Below are positions 12,737 through 14,572 of a stretch of DNA of 14,572 bases, one piece after another. The DNA is from an uncultured Sphingosinicella sp. (GTDB lineage: Bacteria > Pseudomonadota > Alphaproteobacteria > Sphingomonadales > Sphingomonadaceae): positions 1 to 14,572 of the forward strand of contig CAMPIH010000044.1 of assembly GCA_946886275.1 (NCBI GenBank). Direction: 5' to 3'. Position 1 is the first letter of the stretch. Each line of letters starts with the position of its first letter. Under the pieces are notes generated by a model. It did not search any database. It was not told the DNA's origin and saw only the letters and a program-made list of their open reading frames with translations. A program made the position numbers and the translations under genes.

Positions 12737-14572
12737 CTTCGACACGTCCTCGATCCGCTCGGCCGCGCCGCTTGGCCTTCGCCGGGCGACCGGCGGCGCG
12801 AGGGTGAGGCCGAGTTTCTCGGCGAGCTGCTCCATCGGCATGACGTTGCCGACCGCCGATCCGGTGTCGGCCTTGTCCGGCGAAGGCAGCCCCGCCGTCT
12901 TGAGCAAATAGGAGGAGACCCGATGGCTGGTGCAGAGCCCGCCCTCGCCATCGTCGACGAGCGGCTGTTCGAAGGCGATCCCGAACTGCGGACCGTGAGA
13001 GCGGCTCACCCGGGCGAAGGCGAGCTGGCCGTCGCCGAAATCGACGACGACCAGGGTCCCGGACTGAAGTCCCGAGACGCCTTCGATGAGGGCGCCCGAA
13101 TCCGACAGGTTGCGGATGATGACCCGATCGTAGCGGGTGCCGTGGATCAGTCCGACCTTTCGGTAGACGGTGCGCCGATTGCTGCGTTGCCTGGCGGGAC
13201 CGACCGGATCGATCACCCAGTCCCCCCTGGTCACCTTCTGGCGGAGATCGGCGCAGCTGATCGCCTTGCTGTAGATCCAGCCCTGGACGTGGCTGACCCG
13301 GAGGTCGCGGATCAGCTCGAGCTGGTCCAGATATTCGATCCCTTCCGCAGTGGTTTCCATGTCGAGCGCGTCCGCGAGCGCGACAATGGCGGCGATGATC
13401 GCGGCGTTGCGCGATCCGGGCAGCGTCGCCGCGTGGACGAAGCTCTGGTCGATCTTGATCTTGTCGAACGGGGCGGTGCGCAGATAGCCGAGCGAGGAAT
13501 AGCCGGTTCCGAAGTCGTCGAGCGCGAGCCGGACTCCGATATCCTTGAGCGTCGTGAACATCGTGTCGGTTTCGGACGCTTCGCCGAGGAAGACGCCTTC
13601 AGTGATCTCGAGCTCCAGCTGGCCCGGCGGCAGGCCGGATTGCGCGAGCGCCGCCCTCACAGTCTCGGGGAAGGCGTCGTTCGCGAACTGGATCGGCGAG
13701 ACGTTCACCGCCACGCGCAGCTTGCCCGGCCATTTGGCCGCGTCCCGGCAGGCCTGGCGAAGCAGCCAGTCGCCGATCCCGGCAATGAGTCCGGCCTCTT
13801 CCGCGATCGGGATGAACATGCTCGGGCAGATTTCGCCGCGCGTCGGGTGCTGCCACCGGATCAGCGCCTCGGCGCCGGTCATGACATTGGTCGTGGCGCA
13901 GACGATCGGCTGATAGGCGACTCGCAGCTCGTCTCGAGCCAAAGCGTCCCGAAGGTCTTCCTCGAGCGTCCGCCTGTCCTCCGCGAGCTTCAGAAGCTCG
14001 CCCGAGAAGAAGCGGAACTGGCCGCCACCACCGGTTTTCGACGCGTTGAGGGCGAGATCGGCGCTTCGGATCAGCTCGTCGCTGGTGGTGCCGTCCGCCG
14101 GCGCGATCGCGATCCCGACCGATGCGCCGACGATGCAGCGGCTGCCGCCGAGTGAATAGGGACGAGACAGACTGGCGATGACGTCCTTCGCCATGTCGCC
14201 GATGATTCCGCGATTGCCGCAATTCTGGAGGATGATCTTATATTCGTCCGCGCCGATCCGGAAGACCTTCTCGCGGTCGCCGACGATGAGCACCAGCCGG
14301 TCCGCGACCTGCTTGAGGAGATCGTCTCCGGCCGGGTGGCCGAGCGTGTCGTTGACCTGCTTGAAGCGGTCGAGATCGACCATCATGACCGCGCACGAGG
14401 TTTCTTCCGGCTCGCCGACGAGGAGGCTGGAATCGAGCAATTCGGTCATCCGGTGCCGGTTCGGAAGCCCGGTGAGGATGTCGTATTTGGCGAGCCTGGA
14501 CGCCTGTTCGGTGGATCGGCGATGCTCGGTCACGTCGATGCCGCTTCCGCGATAGCCGACGAAGCGGCTTTG
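11909..14572 (-). CDS. PAS(end)-GGDEF-EAL-PilZ protein fused to a truncated tyrosine-recombinase-like module (5' end outside window)
   Basis: The frame is open to the right edge. Its first in-window residues (RFVGYRGSGIDVTE) are the typical end of a PAS domain, so the GTG at 14533 is not the start. Next come a GGDEF domain (about 14491-14000) with YDILTGLPNR but the degenerate active motif GADEY, and an EAL phosphodiesterase domain (about 13984-13229) with EALIRW, NVSPIQF, LEITEG, LDDFGTGYSSL, KIDQSF and AEGIE, apparently competent to cleave c-di-GMP. A PilZ domain (about 13189-12959) follows with RTVYR and NLSDSG, the RxxxR and (D/N)xSxxG c-di-GMP-binding motifs. After a ~75-residue linker the same frame encodes an integrase-type core-binding domain and the start of a tyrosine-recombinase catalytic domain, ending in an Ala/Asp-rich tail. 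No transmembrane segment is visible, so it is probably cytosolic. It is convergent with the ligase gene and unrelated to it by operon. Confidence 0.9.
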   Translation of the reverse strand, partial: QSRFVGYRGSGIDVTEHRRSTEQASRLAKYDILTGLPNRHRMTELLDSSLLVGEPEETSCAVMMVDLDRFKQVNDTLGHPAGDDLLKQVADRLVLIVGDREKVFRIGADEYKIILQNCGNRGIIGDMAKDVIASLSRPYSLGGSRCIVGASVGIAIAPADGTTSDELIRSADLALNASKTGGGGQFRFFSGELLKLAEDRRTLEEDLRDALARDELRVAYQPIVCATTNVMTGAEALIRWQHPTRGEICPSMFIPIAEEAGLIAGIGDWLLRQACRDAAKWPGKLRVAVNVSPIQFANDAFPETVRAALAQSGLPPGQLELEITEGVFLGEASETDTMFTTLKDIGVRLALDDFGTGYSSLGYLRTAPFDKIKIDQSFVHAATLPGSRNAAIIAAIVALADALDMETTAEGIEYLDQLELIRDLRVSHVQGWIYSKAISCADLRQKVTRGDWVIDPVGPARQRSNRRTVYRKVGLIHGTRYDRVIIRNLSDSGALIEGVSGLQSGTLVVVDFGDGQLAFARVSRSHGPQFGIAFEQPLVDDGEGGLCTSHRVSSYLLKTAGLPSPDKADTGSAVGNVMPMEQLAEKLGLTLAPPVARRRPSGAAERIEDVSKVPTLRQLSEHYLQSIADDPQAREGAWRDLRNHILPRFGQFRLDQVSGSDISGWLGDKMAIEGQPPGTDVRLHTLLTQMWTLAGQLKMPGAEPNPLDGQNWVARRTDANAGLTVPEVQKLLDAARVSHNRQLRFIIPLLMLTGARPGELLKAKWEQVDLDSGIWNLPSHGEAAAQGLRLTPGAIALIAELPRWENCPYLLPNPTTRQPYRSIHRSWDVVRVAAGLPHIELHDLRFCDIGTAFGEEEILGLVRQAAPADDATAADADAKDGAAKLAA

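Noticed and set aside
12641..14155. Plus-strand frame of 504 codons opposite the c-di-GMP protein
   Set aside because: The minus strand has clear GGDEF, EAL and PilZ motifs; the opposite reading has no domain and is a by-product of GC-rich codon use.

Overview
The window is high-GC DNA with densely packed genes, many overlapping by a few bases. The combination of genes (a large RTX repeat protein, a TonB-dependent receptor, a spinster-like MFS transporter next to an alpha/beta hydrolase, a TetR regulator coupled to an acyl-CoA ligase, and a multidomain c-di-GMP protein) suggests an alphaproteobacterium, most likely a sphingomonad. This assignment is inferred from gene content and protein style; the window has no rRNA or other marker.

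Layout, left to right. (1) 1-3699 (+): the 3' part of a very large secreted calcium-binding RTX protein, open to the left edge, with a cadherin/VCBS-like domain, several RTX repeat blocks, two kinds of tandemly duplicated module and a serralysin-type C-terminus. A strong hairpin follows it. (2) 3754-5246 (+): a zeta-class GST/maleylacetoacetate isomerase homologue and a class II aldolase/adducin-family protein, 26 nt apart and probably one operon. (3) 5243-9631 (-): three tightly coupled genes, in transcription order alpha/beta hydrolase, TonB-dependent receptor and MFS transporter. (4) 9779-11880 (+): divergent from group 3, a TetR-family regulator overlapping an acyl-CoA ligase by ATGA. (5) 11909-14572 (-): a PAS(end)-GGDEF-EAL-PilZ protein that continues in the same frame into a truncated tyrosine-recombinase-like module; its 5' end is beyond the right edge.

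Groups 3 and 4 share a 147-nt control region containing a 21-bp dyad, a good candidate operator for the TetR protein. A plausible reading is one uptake-and-catabolism locus: the receptor brings a substrate across the outer membrane, the MFS protein moves it (or a product) across the inner membrane, the hydrolase cleaves it, and the ligase activates a released acid as a CoA thioester. The substrate cannot be named from sequence. The class II aldolase gene converges on the MFS gene so closely that their stop codons share a CTAG.

The most unusual object is the c-di-GMP/recombinase fusion. Its EAL and PilZ motifs look intact and its GGDEF motif is degenerate (GADEY). Its recombinase half keeps the Arg and HxxR signatures but ends before the catalytic tyrosine, which suggests a domesticated DNA-binding or protein-interaction module rather than an active integrase.

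No rRNA, tRNA, CRISPR array or insertion sequence was seen, and no stretch over 300 nt lacks a gene.
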